NCBI GenBank assembly: GCA_001599915.1
Contig: BCIG01000023.1
Location: 310,001-374,000 of the forward strand
DNA from: Symbiotaphrina buchneri
Lineage: Eukaryota; Ascomycota; Symbiotaphrinales; Symbiotaphrinaceae
DNA: 64,000 nucleotides
Reading direction: 5' to 3'
Under the pieces are notes generated by a model. It saw nothing but the letters and a program-made list of their open reading frames with translations, ran no database searches and had not been told where the DNA came from. Below are positions 11,909-22,640 of this stretch, in pieces. A program made the translations under genes and the position numbers. The stretch's first letter is position 1. Each line of letters opens with the position of its first letter.

Positions 11909-12101
11909 CACGAAACGAAACGAAACGACACGTCAGCTTGTGCTCAAGCGGGCATGGATGCTCTAGACGACACGTTTGTACATATCTCTTCGCATGTTAT
12001 GGTTGTCGTGCTCATCATCTGGCGTTGGTGCTTTTACATGGAGCATAGATGACAGGGGAATACTGATTCATGCAGGGCGGGGAACATTTTCACTCATGCT
12101 A

Positions 12102-12153
12102 CCTGCGCGGGCAAAACCTGATTAACTTTTTCTGCACGCGAACCTCATCATTT
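12102..12153 (+). repeat. Left terminal inverted repeat of the MITE
   Basis: Starts immediately after the flanking TA. Its first 31 bases match the reverse complement of 12562-12592 exactly; the inner 21 bases match with a few substitutions and one indel. Confidence 0.85.
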
Positions 12154-12540
12154 GGGCCTCCCTATGGGAGCATCAAACGCGTTATTCCTCTACCAGTAAG
12201 CTGTAAGACTGGTCAATTAAGCCCCTATTTAAAAGGTCTGAGCTTGGCCATCTTGAAGCTATACAGTAAACTGGTATTTTTAATGACTTCGTAGCAATAG
12301 GGTCGGTTTTATGTTTTAACAGGGTCTTACGATGATAGCCTTGGCACAGCAGGGACATCTACAGAGCAGAGCCTCAAAACGGAATTGTTACGACCACCAC
12401 GCCACCACCAATGGATCAGAAGACTTCTTCTGTAGACGTCATCAAGTATCCTTGATTTAGATTCAAATAAATGCTTAGATGAACAGTTTTCATGGTTATT
12501 TGTGGAGATATTGCACGTTCAGTGCTTTCCTAGGAAGGCC

Positions 12541-12592
12541 GAAATGATGAGGTTCGTGTACGAAAAAGTTAATCAGGTTTTGCCCGCGCAGG
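12541..12592 (-). repeat. Right terminal inverted repeat of the MITE
   Basis: Reverse-complement partner of 12102-12153, ending directly before the second TA at 12593-12594. Confidence 0.85.
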
Positions 12593-13086
12593 TAAGAAAA
12601 TTGGTATGCAATATCTTGAAAGTCCCAGATACACCTAGAACCTATAATTTGCCGACCTTCCACAGGGCGCACCCTACCTCATGAATCAGGCAGCAATAAG
12701 CAATGCCATGTATACCTGCAGGATCAACCGGAGTCGTAAAGGAAGGGAGAAGAAGCCGGAAAGATCAGATTCATCACGGGAATTCTTTGGTAGCAGCATG
12801 GGGTAGCCTACGCTAGTCCTTCCTCTTCTATTCTCATCCAGGCTTAGCGCACGTTTCAGTTATGCTTGTGTCTGAGGTCAAGCAGGTACCTCACTTTACA
12901 CCCTACTTGCCTTACGTACAAAGTACCTTACCTTACCTTCCTTACCTCACCTTAAGGTACCTTCCACAGGTTTGCTTCGAAGCCTGGAATCTTAGGCTTC
13001 CCTCCCTTCACTCGACAACTTCGGTAACTTGAGATACCTCGTGAGACCGGGGATTCTCATCTACCTTGCCCTACTAGACTTCAACC

Positions 13087-13895
13087 ATGACCGACGTCGA
13101 GGCTCCAAGTAGCGATTTGCTCCGTCCGACGGAACCGCAAGCAAGACATGTCATCTACTGTGGAGGTATGCCTTGGTACCATTCGTTAACTGCATCGTTC
13201 ATGGTCGTGTTAATGGTTTCTGGATAGTTTGCTCGCTGCCCCCGGAGGTATGTCCTGACAGCTAAGCGTCTAGAGATCTACTTGAGGCTCGCCGACGTAC
13301 AAAGTCTTGATGGCTCATGCTGCGACCCTAGTACTGCGAATTCGGTGGGACGGTCAGAAAGTGTGAGGAATGGCTGAAGAAGGATCACCCTGACATGCAT
13401 GCCAAGCTATATTCCGACGGTATTCTCTAAGCATGCTCTCAGAATCTGCGGGCGGGGCTGTTGCTGATGGTTCCGTGACGCATAGAGGCCATAGAAGCCG
13501 GCATGTCCTCCCTCAGCGTGGACGCCCAAAAACGCGCCGAGAAGGATGCACAGAAGAAAGCAGCAAAGGCAGCCACGCTTGAGGCCCGTGAGCACGAGCG
13601 AAAGATGTCGTCCAAAGTCATCATAAAGCGGGTCGAGCGCAACAAACGGAAATATGTCACGGCCGTTTCAGGCTTGGAGGCCCACGGGTTGGAGCTCAAG
13701 AAGGTGGCCAAAGATTTCGGCAAGAAGTTCGCGACCGGCAGCAGCGTTACCAAAATCCCAAGCGGCGGAGAAGAGATTGTGGTGCAAGGAGATGTCAGTG
13801 ATGAGATATATGACTGGATTACGGAGAATTACAAAGATATCCCGGAGGATAACGTCGAGTGCATAGAGGATAAGAAGAAGAAGACGACCAGTTGA
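13087..13895 (+). CDS. TMA22: Translation machinery-associated protein Tma22 (DENR/density-regulated protein)
   Basis: Partner of Tma20/MCT-1 that recycles 40S subunits and supports re-initiation. Exons are 13087-13165, 13228-13247, 13332-13419 and 13486-13895, giving 198 residues. Joining them yields the conserved N-terminal cysteine motif YCGVCSLPPEYCEFGG and then a central charged helix (QKRAEKDAQKKAAKAA). The C-terminal SUI1 domain includes IKRVERNKRK, KKVAKDFGKKFATGSSVTK and EEIVVQGDV, so both the DENR-type N-terminus and SUI1 fold are intact. Exon 2 is only 20 nt and would be missed by simple gene finders. Introns are 62, 84 and 66 nt. Confidence 0.96.
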
Positions 13896-15994
13896 GTGAG
13901 ATGAGGCATGTGGACTCTGCCTGTACGGCAGATGGCATGAAACGCATGATAGCGACCCTTCATGGCCATCGTCAAGGACTGGCGACGTTGTGGAGAAATA
14001 TACCGGCATTAGGTTGTGGTGAGGATCGAGTTCAAGCCTGTCTGATGGATGTGGACGTTCCTACAACACGCGACTCGCGACTGCAAGCTGTAGGTCTATC
14101 GGGGGCTGGGTCGTTGTGCTATCAAAATCCCATGCTTGGCAGTATGAAGCATTCATTGGGCACCGAGGGCCTGTTTAATTTGAGTAGTGCAGATCCGGGA
14201 GTCGATTAGACAGTGGTCGTGCTTCTCAAATACATGTCAAGCGAATAACGACATGGTTTCGCGATCCCTGGTGCTTGCTTTCAAGTCGACGGTGTGACAG
14301 ATGTAGGAGGAGCACACGTGTAGGACAGCCAGGTGCCATCTATCGGGTCCTCTGCAGCCAAGCAGTTCCAATTCCCGCATTGGTGGGGATATATTAGACT
14401 ATGTACCAGAGTATCAGATATCTCCGGCTCAGAAAGCAATTGTAGTGCCTAGCATACGTGATGCCCTGCATGCGAAAAGTGGACCGCATTTAGGGACCCG
14501 TCGGTTCGAGCGGGAAGCCTTGCAGCAAGACTCTTATCACCAAAATTCCTCTTCCAAGAGGAGAGTGGATGGAGACCTCCGGGGAGGTCGGACGGGCAAC
14601 CCATGTTAGAAATATCCCACCATGTACACGCACTTAACTCGGCTGGCAGGGATGAAAGACCTGCCTAAAGTGGGTGGATTCTGACGCACGAGCCCGCCCT
14701 TTACGAAATGTTGGGGCAAGCCGCATGTGAAATAATCATGATAATAATGGCGACGGTTCTTACAAATCCCGATCTACCTTATCCTCACCTCGCAGACTAC
14801 CTTAACTGTCGAAAGGGGGCGGCCCGAATTGACAGCGGGAAGATGTCCACGCCCGCGATACGATGGGCAAAGCGAACTGGGCACATCAATAATCCCGACC
14901 ACGGTGCTCTTGTCAAGGCCTCAGCCAGCGACGACATGTGGAACGTGGATACATTCCATAACGCATGGACGAATTCTCCGGGAAGATGCCTTTGGGTCCG
15001 GCATACGACAGTGACAAGACCCCGACGGCCAACGGATGCAAGACCCTCCTTCATCACGCCAGGCAATTGACATGTTGCATGACCCGTACGACCACACTGA
15101 AGGGAACCCCTTCTTTGAGATTCACAACCAAAGATGGAGACGTGGAGCTTGGAGTCGGTGCTCGACATAATTCGAGAAGGTTAGAGATCTGTCGCCACGT
15201 CCATCGGCGGCGTTATGAATTTGATCACAGCAGTACCGGGATGTATCCCACAAGAGGCTCGCGGTACAAGCTGCGAAGCAGGGAGATACAAAGGGATGTT
15301 TGTTCAACGAACAGAAAGAACTGACGGAAGGGCGGTCATGTCTTCCTCGTGCTCAATTGCCCTTTCTTCAGCCACTGACAAATCAGAGGAAGCTAGTACA
15401 TGAACAACGTAGACATGTGTGGCCAAAAATTCTCTGTGGACTGAGAAAGAGTTGGCGGGGACTGGCACCATTTAAGTGGACCAATCTAGCAGCCGATGTT
15501 GTGCATGTCGACGAGGTCCCATCCTTGCCTTGGCCCCAGGCAATGGGTGGGATCGGACGTCAGCCAGGAGACAGAGAAGAAGCGGTGGGCGAGATATAAA
15601 CAATCCAACCCCTCCTATCACAGTCAAGCATGCAGTGTGGATTGCAAGGCGGGTAGGTATGTACCTGTGGGCCTGTCCATAGCGAAATGCGACACTTGGT
15701 CGATTGTGGCAGGTTGTAGCAGGTTTAAGTAGAGTGGGAGCAGGAGAGGAGATAAGGAGCGGGAGAAATTATTATTGGGTAGGAGGATGGGAGAAAAGCA
15801 GGAAGAGGAGGGCGCATTTGGGATTTGACCTTGGCCTTGCTTGCATGCATGCATCGGCCCAGAGGCTTGACTCCTGCCCGGGGCCGATTCAGATGGCGTT
15901 CGCTAGCCTCGACCTACCTACCTTTGCGGCCGATCATCCGCATCGTGCACCTTGCCTGCTTCGAGGTTTAGGGGCAAAGGATGAAGGTACACAG

Positions 15995-16307
15995 TGAGCA
16001 ACATAAAGCCACCCATGATAACCATCCAATTACATACGATAGGATGCCTGTCGGTGATCTGTTGAGAGCAGTACCTCTTTTTATGAAACCTAGAGATGTA
16101 CGGAGTACGGTGCGAATAATAGACGGGAGTACATACTGATAAAGTAATAAAAATTATGGAGTATCTGTATGGGTACTCCGTACGAACCTAAAGACTTACC
16201 TAAAGGCAAACTAACGGCAAGGTGCTACATACTGGGTACGGAGGAGACGCGCCACTATCCTATCGTATGTAATTGGATGGTTATCATGGGTGGCTTTATG
16301 TTGCTCA
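15995..16307. repeat. Perfect 51-bp inverted repeat with 211-bp spacer
   Basis: Arm 15995-16045 is the exact reverse complement of 16257-16307. Matching stops abruptly at both ends of both arms. A second, 13-bp perfect inverted repeat (acgcgccactatc at 16247-16259 and its complement at 16310-16322) brackets the right arm and overlaps it by 3 bases. There are no target-site duplications, so this is not an obvious MITE. RNA or single-stranded DNA from here could form a long hairpin. Confidence 0.9.
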
Positions 16308-17193
16308 ATGATAGTGGCGCGTGTTGCATACCTTAGGTATCTCTTCAGAAGCGTTGAAGCGTGCACGCCGGGTCCGAAGAAAATTCGCCGGTTTGTTCGA
16401 AAAGCCACAGTGCCACCGCCTTCGTATCGCCCTTGGCTCCCCCNCCCNCCCCCCGCAAGCTGTCACTGCGCAGAATGCCAAACTCAGAAAGAAGCCTGGG
16501 GCTTCCGAGATGTGGTGCGAGTACCTTATGTAGCCTCTCCCTTATCCGAACAGAGATAAATAACCGGAAATCATTCCTCCCCCTTTCGAGGCATCGTTAG
16601 TATCCAGACTTTCTGGGCTGCATTATTGACTGATTGAGCCTCGGTTTGAAGCGTTGAGTGATGCGCCAGGGACCCGCAACGCTATTACTCTCTTCCATTG
16701 TCTGTTCGCCCGAGTCGTGCCTTTGGCCTTCGGCCCTTTGGATAGATGCTGCTGTACGATTTGAAAGATAAGCCTAGTGAGACAGCAAGGAAAAGGGAGC
16801 ATGAAAGCCGGGAAGGAGTGAATGGATCTACCTCTAGAAGGACATGAAGAGACCCGCATCATCGAGCATCTGGGCCAATCGTCGACGTGGTTTGATCCAC
16901 CCAGTAAAGGTGGTAGGTACCCAGTTGTCCGTAGTTCGCGCACAGTGAATTTGCACGTACTGTATCTAAGTTGCTAAAGCTTATGGACGGTCGCGCCTTA
17001 GGACCCAAAAGAACCCCAAGGTACCTTTTAGGCACGGAGGAGTACATGAGGTACCTTACCTAGTAGTGTGCAGCCTCTTAACGAGGTACGAGTAGAGTGG
17101 AGGCGGAATTTTCCTGTGCCGGCCACTACTACTACTACTGCACCTCGGCCAGACCCAATAATCGATTCCAGATACCGTACTGGATTCACCGTC

Positions 17194-17233
17194 GATCCTC
17201 CTCCTCCTCCTCCTCCTCCACCTCCACCTCCAC
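17194..17233 (+). repeat. TCC/CTC trinucleotide repeat in presumptive 5' leader
   Basis: Imperfect (TCC)n grading into (CCA/CCT)n, about 40 bases, some 450 bases before the Reg1-like start codon. Confidence 0.8.
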
Positions 17234-17686
17234 CATTACCAGCCGATCAGGCAAACGATCTTTGTCTGCTTCGTCCACGATATCAACTCAGTGTCTTCGG
17301 AATACCACCTCTATCTGCTCGGATCCGATACTGCAATCGAACGAATTCGTGATCGACCCCACCGCCACAGACTGCACACTCGCTTCACTGGAGCAGAGAG
17401 TGACCTCGCCTTCAACCTCTGCTTGGCATCCGGAATCCCACTCGGACATCGTTTGGAGGAGCAACTCCCTCACCATCGCTCGCTTTCTTGCGTCAACAGC
17501 AGCCTGTGGTGATCTCCAACAGACGGCCGGACCATTCTCTATCTAATTCGTCTTTGCCTTGCGTGATATGCATCCCCTCGACTAGCAGTCTCGGGGCGCC
17601 TCTTGGACCTTTTCGGAGTGTGTGGAGCAGACCCGAGCACTCACAGCGGCCCTACCCCGACGGAGAGGCATACTCGAAGGATTAAC

Positions 17687-19435
17687 ATGGCGGAGGTAAT
17701 GTCAGCCCGAGTCCAGTCGGATGGAGGGTCCTATTTTCCCACTACGGTCCGTCGAAGCTCGCCGCCCAAGTATTTACCTCAACCTTCTTCATCTCTCCGC
17801 CGGTCACCTTCGAAATCCGATCTCTACCAGGAGGAGTACGCCAGTCAGTCAATTGGTTCAGGACCCTCCTCTGCACCGTCATCTCCCCCACTTTCGCATA
17901 CCTTGTTCTCCGAAGGACCTTCATTTCCGCCAACCCCCGCCAGCAGCTTGTCATTACAGTGTGACACTGAAGATGAAGATGACGATGCTATCAGCTTCCC
18001 ATCGTACGATACTGTTCCATACTACGGAAAATCACAATACCTCGACCCATCGGGTACGGAAGCTCCAGACTCCGGGTTCACTGGCGTATCTTCACCCAGT
18101 ACGTCAACAACGACAGATCATTCGAGAACTGAATCTCCGGAACCGACAAGGACTGCGGAAGATGACAGTGCGGTAAGGCAAGAACCCACGAGACATGTGG
18201 ATTACTTGTCGCACGAATGGTATGAGGAGGACATATGGTCATCATGGAGGCACGTCGTATCAAAAAGGAAAGTCTATGGCAACAGCGCGCGACTAGAGAA
18301 CGCTTCGTGGAGGACATGGACGAAATCCAAATACGGCCTGCGGACAGTCTCTCCCGAGACACTCAATTGGTGCGTAGAGGCCCACCGAGACTTGATCTTC
18401 CTTACTGACTGTTGGTGTGATAGGCTCAAGGACTGCGACGTAACTTGGTTATATGGGCCCCTTCAGACCAACACTGCAAGGGGTATGGTATCCTCCTCTT
18501 CCCCGCTACCTAGCCGGTTGTCGAAAAGCAACTCGTTTCTCAGCAAAAAGCCAATCCTTAAGAAAAGGAGCATGTCCGAGATAATGCTCCAGCGGTCCAT
18601 CTCATCTTCCTCATTGATCAAACAAGCGGCGGCAGCCGTTCAAGCACAACAGTCCTCCGATTATTCCAGGCCTCCTCTAGGCAGGGCGGCTTCGGACTTC
18701 GTCACTTCATCGTACCCATCCAAGATCGGAAGCAGAGAGGACTCAAGTACTTACCCATCGATACTATCTTCCGGTGTGCAGTCACCCGCCGGGGCCGAAC
18801 GGAAACACATCCATTTCAACGACAAGGTGGAGCAATGCATTGCTGTTGAAATCAAAGGGGCTGAAGATGACGATGAAGACGAACCAGACGACGTATTGGA
18901 AGACTCAGAAGACGAGGGAATCATAATGAAGTCGTCATCCAAGCACAGGATAAGCCCTAGAAGGACGCCTCGGACGAGCTTCAGCACAGAAAGCAGGACA
19001 ATCGCCATGCTGCCGTCGACGAAATTGAAATATCGGGATTCGCCAGAGCCGCCGGAACGTCCATCCACCTTCCTCGGAAATTTCTGGAGCTCAAGCACAT
19101 TGTCACCTTCGCCATCGCAAGAGACCCTCCGACCCTCAAAACCTTCAACCAACTTCTTGTTAGATGACGAAGGTAATGAGGCTGATATGTCCTGGGAGCC
19201 TCGTGATCATGCCGGCGAGTATAAGGGTGTGGATTCGCACATGAGAGCAACAACACATGAACAAGGAGGCGAGGCTTCCAATGGCATGCGGCGGACACCA
19301 TCGGGCATGTTCATGCCCTACGAGGAGGACGAAGACGATGTCGTCGCTGCAGGCCTATTCGGAAGGGTGGTCGACACTGTTAATACGGCGAGGGACATCG
19401 CGCATGTTATCTGGAACGTTGGTTGGCGGAAGTAA
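17687..19435 (+). CDS. REG1: PP1 (Glc7) regulatory subunit Reg1-like, glucose repression
   Basis: Targets protein phosphatase 1 to Snf1 kinase and related substrates in carbon-catabolite control. Single exon, 582 residues from the ATG at 17687. After a long Ser/Pro-rich disordered N-terminus comes the fungal Reg1 domain, with NASWRTWTKSKYGL, SPETLNW and KDCDVTWLYGPL. The PP1-docking RVxF-type motif is K373-H-I-H-F377 in RKHIHFNDKVEQCIAVE, the signature of this family. A Glu/Asp-rich block (EDDDEDEPDDVLEDSEDE) follows. The C-terminus ends in an aromatic helix near GLFGRVVDTVNTARDIAHV. A longer in-frame upstream extension has no conserved sequence. The gene lacks introns, as is usual for this family in filamentous fungi. 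Confidence 0.9.
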   Translation: MAEVMSARVQSDGGSYFPTTVRRSSPPKYLPQPSSSLRRSPSKSDLYQEEYASQSIGSGPSSAPSSPPLSHTLFSEGPSFPPTPASSLSLQCDTEDEDDDAISFPSYDTVPYYGKSQYLDPSGTEAPDSGFTGVSSPSTSTTTDHSRTESPEPTRTAEDDSAVRQEPTRHVDYLSHEWYEEDIWSSWRHVVSKRKVYGNSARLENASWRTWTKSKYGLRTVSPETLNWCVEAHRDLIFLTDCWCDRLKDCDVTWLYGPLQTNTARGMVSSSSPLPSRLSKSNSFLSKKPILKKRSMSEIMLQRSISSSSLIKQAAAAVQAQQSSDYSRPPLGRAASDFVTSSYPSKIGSREDSSTYPSILSSGVQSPAGAERKHIHFNDKVEQCIAVEIKGAEDDDEDEPDDVLEDSEDEGIIMKSSSKHRISPRRTPRTSFSTESRTIAMLPSTKLKYRDSPEPPERPSTFLGNFWSSSTLSPSPSQETLRPSKPSTNFLLDDEGNEADMSWEPRDHAGEYKGVDSHMRATTHEQGGEASNGMRRTPSGMFMPYEEDEDDVVAAGLFGRVVDTVNTARDIAHVIWNVGWRK

Positions 19436-20256
19436 GGGTCCCGCTGCGGCCAACGGTCTAACCTTCGCCTCTGGTTGCGCGACCTTGCGAATTTCTATTG
19501 TTATACATTACTCACCAGCTGCTGTGATCGATGTACGGAGAAGCCGCATCGGCAAACGGGCGTTCTGGCTTATGACTTGGAATCGGATCTGACGAATTTT
19601 CTAGCGCGATTGAAATACATGGCGTACATATTTCTGCGCTTGATACCTATTACAATGGACGGTATTTTGCATGTACATACGGGGCGGCAACGGAGGGGTT
19701 TGGGGACTGCTTCTGGGCCAACGGTGGAAGATCTGACGGCTGGATTCTGCTCGTAATAAGGCGTGAAGGCTGTATTGTAATGAACTTAAAGAGTCTATAG
19801 ATCGCAATGAGCTCCAAGAAATATATTCGGCATTGGCCATGATCTTTATCTTTAAAGACCTGCGTAATGAAGCCCGAGCAAGGTTGACCTGGTTCTTTGC
19901 ATTGCCTGACGTCCAAAATTCTTTCCTTGTGGTACCCCCAGTACCCCCAGTACCTTACCTTTGTAGTGTGCTGGGGCCGCCGACCCCTGAGCTAGCTCCC
20001 CCAAACCCATGCGAGCATGCTCCGGCAGCAACATTCGAAGCAAGGCAATATTCCACGAAAGTTGTGCAGACAGGGTAGATCGAAAGGCCGGCATGTACGA
20101 GAATCGTCATTCCAAAACTGGGCCACTACATGTGTCGATTTAGCCTGGAGGCAACGGCGCATGAGGATCGTTCTTCGATCGTAGCTGCTCGGTAGGAGCG
20201 AGCCCACTGCCACAAAGACTCGTGGACAAGGCCCGCCAGTCGGCTTGCAATCGAAT
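19436..20256. other. Intergenic region, 3' side of REG1 to ELMO gene
   Basis: About 820 bases, tandem arrangement. GTACCCCCA is repeated twice, then TACCTTACC (19931-19961). Otherwise no recognisable element. Confidence 0.5.
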
Positions 20257-22640
20257 ATGGAAAACCACGAGATCTTCGAGCTTGTGGAGCGGCTGGGCAG
20301 TGATGAACATGCAGCTCGCAAGATGGCCGCTTTCAAGCTCCAATCGAACATTGGTGACCCGTCGTTTGCGGACGTGTTCATCGCGGAGGGAGGGCTCACA
20401 AGGCTGCGACGTCTGGTCCTCCATGCTTCAGGCAACACCCTGGCTTACAGTTTGTCGGCGCTGGCAAAGATATTGGAGGTCGACATGGGCTGGGAATACG
20501 TCAATGCTGAGCTGGTTGAACGGGTCGGTTGGTCATTCGGCCTGGCAGATGTTATGCTGTGCTGACTGCCTCCGTCCAGGGTGTCCAGCTTGTTGTGACT
20601 TCTCCACTGCCCAACATCCTACGGGGCGCCATGTCAATGCTCGCAGGTATAGTAGCGCATAACCAGGCGACAGCGGAGCCATCGCCAACTGGATCGCTGG
20701 GCATTCGAGCCTTGAAACCCGCAATTGCCATCTATCCCCAGTTCCTCGCTGTCCTTGTTAGCCATCTCTCGTCAGACGACCACGGCCTCTGCGCGAATGC
20801 CTTGCAGTTGATTAATGCGCTGATGCGGGATGCGATCCTAAATAGTGCCGATACTGAGTGGCCGAAATTCATCAAGAGGCTTCAAGAACTGGGTGCTATC
20901 AAGAATGCCTACAGTTTGATGCAGAGCACGGCCGTTCAGGATCTTGCTCAACCGCTTCTAGAATTTCAGGCGCTTATGAAGCTCTTGCTGCGGAAGTGGC
21001 GCGATAGCCCGCTAGACATGGAAAACCCGGACCATCGGCGAGCTTTCAGAGGGCTCTATCTGATATCTGGCGGGGAGAAAGCGGAAAAGGGGGATGTGGA
21101 TGAGGTGAGACGAAGCAAGAGGAATAATCCGGAGGTCTGGCTGCGGCTAGGCTTCGAAAGTCAAAATCCGACCTGGGAATTTGAGCACGTAGGCTTCATG
21201 GGATTAATGGATCTTCTCGACTATGTTGGCAAGGATGAGGAAGGGTTCCAGAGGGTGGTTATCTCTTTCCTTACTTCGAAAACGCAGCCGGTGCTGACAG
21301 TTGCTTAATAGTTACTCCTGGAGCAGTCAACGCAACCCGGCGAAGAACGGTGTCCGATTGCCAAAGCAAGCTTGGCCATCACGTTGATACTGTACAGACT
21401 ATTCGAAATTGACAAGCATGGTCTGGAAGATGCAAAGACATACTTTGTCCTGGACACTCGCAGTAACATCGACCATATGTTCAAACCGTTACTCCTACAA
21501 TGGTCAAGACTTCACACAGCTGGTCTGCAAGCTTTTCTACGGTTATGGAAGGCGACAACCGCTCAAACGGATGAATTCAGTAAGGTGGAAGAACTGGTAG
21601 AAGAGCTAATCGAGCAGGTGGTTGGACAATCGCCCCGCACGAAGGATATCATTGAGGTGGAACGGGAGCTGGCAGAATTTGACTATCATCATCTTCGAGA
21701 GTTGCAGATGGAGCTGCGTGAGCTTCGTTGCGAAGAGATTTGGGGCGGTCATCTCAGGTACGGGCATCAGTTTTCAAGTTTTAGTCTAGGCGAAGATCTG
21801 ATTTCCCGCAGACAGGTGCGAGAAGAACTGGACAATGAAGCCTTGCAGTTCGTGAGGGAGCAACGAATTCGCTGTTTGTTGCAGGGAGCATGGTTCCCAA
21901 ATAAAGATAGCTACAAGCCTGATCGTGGTCCGGTCACAAAAGACGATGTCCATCGTGCCGTACCAAGCAGATGGCGGTATGTTCGTTTAGGCCACGATAG
22001 ACGCTATCTGCATTATGCGGAGTTCGAACAGCAGGGCGACGGGCAGCCAGGTCTGGATCTCCTCCCTGAGAAGAGTAAGCCACGAACTCCTGCTTCCCGC
22101 ACTAGTATCTTACTGGTCACAATCCTTTGAAGTCATGCTAATCGCGCTGAAGTTGATCTCTCGACCGTGTCTTCCGTGCAATCGAATGTCTCCACTGTGA
22201 CTCCGCCCCGAACAGCAAATGGGCGCTCTGGTTCCACGACTCCGACTCTCACGCACCCGCACCCGAAAGAGGTTAGGCGTAGTGCAACAGTTGTGACGAA
22301 GATCACCATCCATGGGCAGCATCCTTCCTCGAGCTCGACCTCGACATCTGTTCCTCTGCTCACGCTCTACCCGTCGACGCAGTCGCTCGCATCGGAGTGG
22401 CTCGATGGGCTACTGATGGTCATGGATCAGGCACCCTTGACCCAAGAAACGCACGACTTGATCTCATTGATAAACGATCTGGGCATTACGGTGCGACTGT
22501 TGAACGTGCGACTCGATGAAATGGTGGGAGAAGGGTGGGAGTGCGGAGGGGAGGCTGCACCGACAGCAGAGGTTCAGGTACCAAGCCGAGATGGAGTTGA
22601 CGAGGAGTTTTGGTATGCTATGGCTGGAGAAGAAGAATGA
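20257..22640 (+). CDS. ELMO/CED-12 domain protein
   Basis: Fungal relative of ELMO/CED-12 proteins, which partner DOCK-type Rac exchange factors in polarity and actin control. Exons 20257-20523, 20580-21254, 21312-21757, 21812-22074 and 22153-22640 give 712 residues. The N-terminal half is armadillo-like helices, starting ENHEIFELVERLGSDEHAAR. The ELMO core is recognisable by VWLRLGFESQNPTWEFEHVG followed by MGLMDLLDYV. A C-terminal PH-like part includes CLLQGAWFP and the tail strand SRWRYVRLGHDRRYLHYAE. Introns are 54-78 nt. Intron 3 (21758-21811) is 54 nt and contains no stop in frame, so unspliced message would insert 18 residues; I prefer splicing because it gives HLRQVREELDNEA. The last intron ends with a weak gctgaag acceptor, chosen for frame (PEK-IDLSTVSS). 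Confidence 0.88.

Larger units (their letters stand above)
12100..12594. mobile_element. Non-autonomous Tc1/mariner-type element (MITE), 491 bp
   Basis: Terminal inverted repeats at 12102-12153 and 12541-12592 begin CCTGCGCGGGCAAAAC on both strands. The outermost 31 bases are identical. After a short divergent stretch with one indel, a further 13-base identical block (AACCTCATCATTT) follows, and weaker similarity may extend inward. Both ends are flanked by TA (12100-12101 and 12593-12594), the target duplication of Tc1/mariner-superfamily transposons. The interior, about 390 bp, has no recognisable transposase, so this is a MITE or a deletion derivative. It sits between ORT1 and TMA22, disrupts no gene and is inserted about 490 bp before the TMA22 start. 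The family cannot be named from sequence alone. Confidence 0.85.
11909..13086. other. Intergenic region containing a DNA transposon relic
   Basis: About 1.2 kb. The block 12102-12592 is a short terminal-inverted-repeat element, described separately. The rest holds the ORT1 3' region and, at 12884-12964, a run of TACCTTACC/AAGGTACC motifs about 120 bases upstream of the TMA22 start. Confidence 0.6.
13896..17686. other. Gene-poor region of about 3.8 kb
   Basis: No reading frame here has convincing coding character, introns or family resemblance; several open frames overlap on opposite strands (for example 14708-15070 and 14797-15168). Contents I can support are a perfect 51-bp inverted repeat at 15995-16307, two GTACGGAGTAC palindrome-like motifs inside its loop, a C-run with two N bases at about 16441-16454, GGTACC/TTACC motifs at 17010-17065, and a TAC and TCC triplet-repeat leader (17126-17236) upstream of the Reg1-like gene. 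The right end is probably the promoter and 5' UTR of that gene. Confidence 0.55.

Noticed and set aside
12070-12684. Short open frames inside and beside the MITE as a transposase
   Set aside because: None shows DDE/D motifs or helix-turn-helix sequence; the element is too short to encode a transposase.
14708-15168. Overlapping open frames of about 120 residues on both strands
   Set aside because: Both frames are open through the same segment, contain no recognisable domain, and composition is alike on both strands. This looks like chance in moderately GC-rich DNA.
15995-16307. Inverted repeat as a second MITE
   Set aside because: No target-site duplication is visible and the arms end abruptly inside unrelated sequence; a fold-back copy fits better.
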